In this document: piece after piece, positions 63,803 to 64,000 of the stretch | Position numbering within the stretch: the stretch's first letter is position 1 | How the letters are laid out: each line of letters starts with the position of its first letter | DNA from: Streptomyces sp. 3214.6 | GTDB lineage: Bacteria; Actinomycetota; Actinomycetes; Streptomycetales; Streptomycetaceae | DNA: 64,000 nucleotides | Reading direction: 5' to 3' | NCBI RefSeq assembly: GCF_900129855.1 | Contig: NZ_LT670819.1 | Location: 8,804,001 to 8,868,000 of the forward strand | Translations under genes and position numbers: made by a program | The notes under the pieces: model-generated | The model's database searches: none | What the model saw: only the letters and a program-made list of their open reading frames with translations | Told to the model about the DNA's origin: nothing

Positions 63803-64000
63803 ATGCACGGCGGCACGACATGGCTCCCCGCCGTCGGCTGGGACATCAACCGGGCCGATGGCCGGCGCGCCGACAAGCTCCCCAGGGGCATCCAGAAGTT
63901 CCACACCGCGAGTGACAGCGACGTACCGGACGACAACCCGTCGGCTGGCTACTCGATTACGTGTAGCCCAACGACCCCGGCCGAGCCGCCGCCGCGAGCT
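63803..64000 (+). CDS. Possible gene running off the window
   Basis: An open frame from ATG 63803 (MHGGTTWLPAVGWDINRADG) continues to the right edge. No domain is recognised and no good ribosome site is visible. Kept because the frame has natural-looking composition. Confidence 0.3.
   Translation, partial: MHGGTTWLPAVGWDINRADGRRADKLPRGIQKFHTASDSDVPDDNPSAGYSITCSPTTPAEPPPRA

Overview
The window is high-GC actinobacterial chromosome, almost certainly Streptomyces. GTG starts and GGAGG-type ribosome sites are common, and the secreted enzymes carry ricin-type CBM13 lectins. PAS/GAF/SpoIIE phosphatases are present, and an in-frame TTA (bldA) codon sits in the signal-peptide region of six secreted-enzyme genes. 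No rRNA, tRNA or CRISPR array was seen.

Layout. (1) 1-1581: 3'-truncated PAS-GAF-SpoIIE phosphatase on the minus strand. (2) 1.9-2.98 kb: decayed serine resolvase facing a small membrane protein. (3) 3.24-5.63 kb: iron-box-controlled, translationally coupled operon of a ZIP metal permease, a small protein and an MFS transporter. (4) 5.7-6.7 kb: deletion scar fusing an ABC sugar permease to a GH42 beta-galactosidase. (5) 7.45-9.15 kb: polytopic membrane protein. (6) 9.8-33.5 kb: twelve secreted polysaccharide-degrading enzymes in a row: three GH54 arabinofuranosidases, a beta-helix (GH141-like) enzyme, GH27, a clan GH-A enzyme, GH59, GH29, three CE1 esterases, GH62 and a GH10 xylanase close to XlnA (counting both divergent genes, thirteen proteins in all). 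Nearly all are joined to CBM13 modules of a few shared subtypes. Together they would strip arabinose, galactose, fucose, feruloyl and acetyl groups from hemicellulose or arabinogalactan and cut the xylan backbone. (7) 33.5-34.9 kb: IS256/IS3 remnants marking a boundary. (8) 34.9-58.4 kb: a dense catabolic cluster. It encodes a glutamine-synthetase-like gamma-glutamyl ligase, two P450s with two ferredoxins and a ferredoxin reductase, an F420 pair (NADPH:F420 reductase and LLM oxidoreductase), an acetoacetate-decarboxylase-like protein, an HpaE/HpaD/HpaG-like aromatic meta-cleavage set, an APC permease with a PuuC/PuuD-like pair, a GcvT-like THF demethylase with PurU and FolD, and a damaged FdhF/YdeP molybdoenzyme. 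(9) 58.4-64 kb: a second PAS-GAF-SpoIIE-HATPase protein, a MarR regulator, integrase and IS701 remnants and a small beta-rich protein.

The catabolic cluster is the best candidate for a new system. Two paralogous TetR repressors lie inside it, and the same TATCC-N4-GGATA palindrome occurs at three of its promoters. I infer a regulon for uptake, gamma-glutamylation, P450/F420 oxidation and THF-dependent demethylation of a methylated aromatic amine, with the ring entering a homoprotocatechuate-type pathway. The substrate is inferred, not shown by the sequence.
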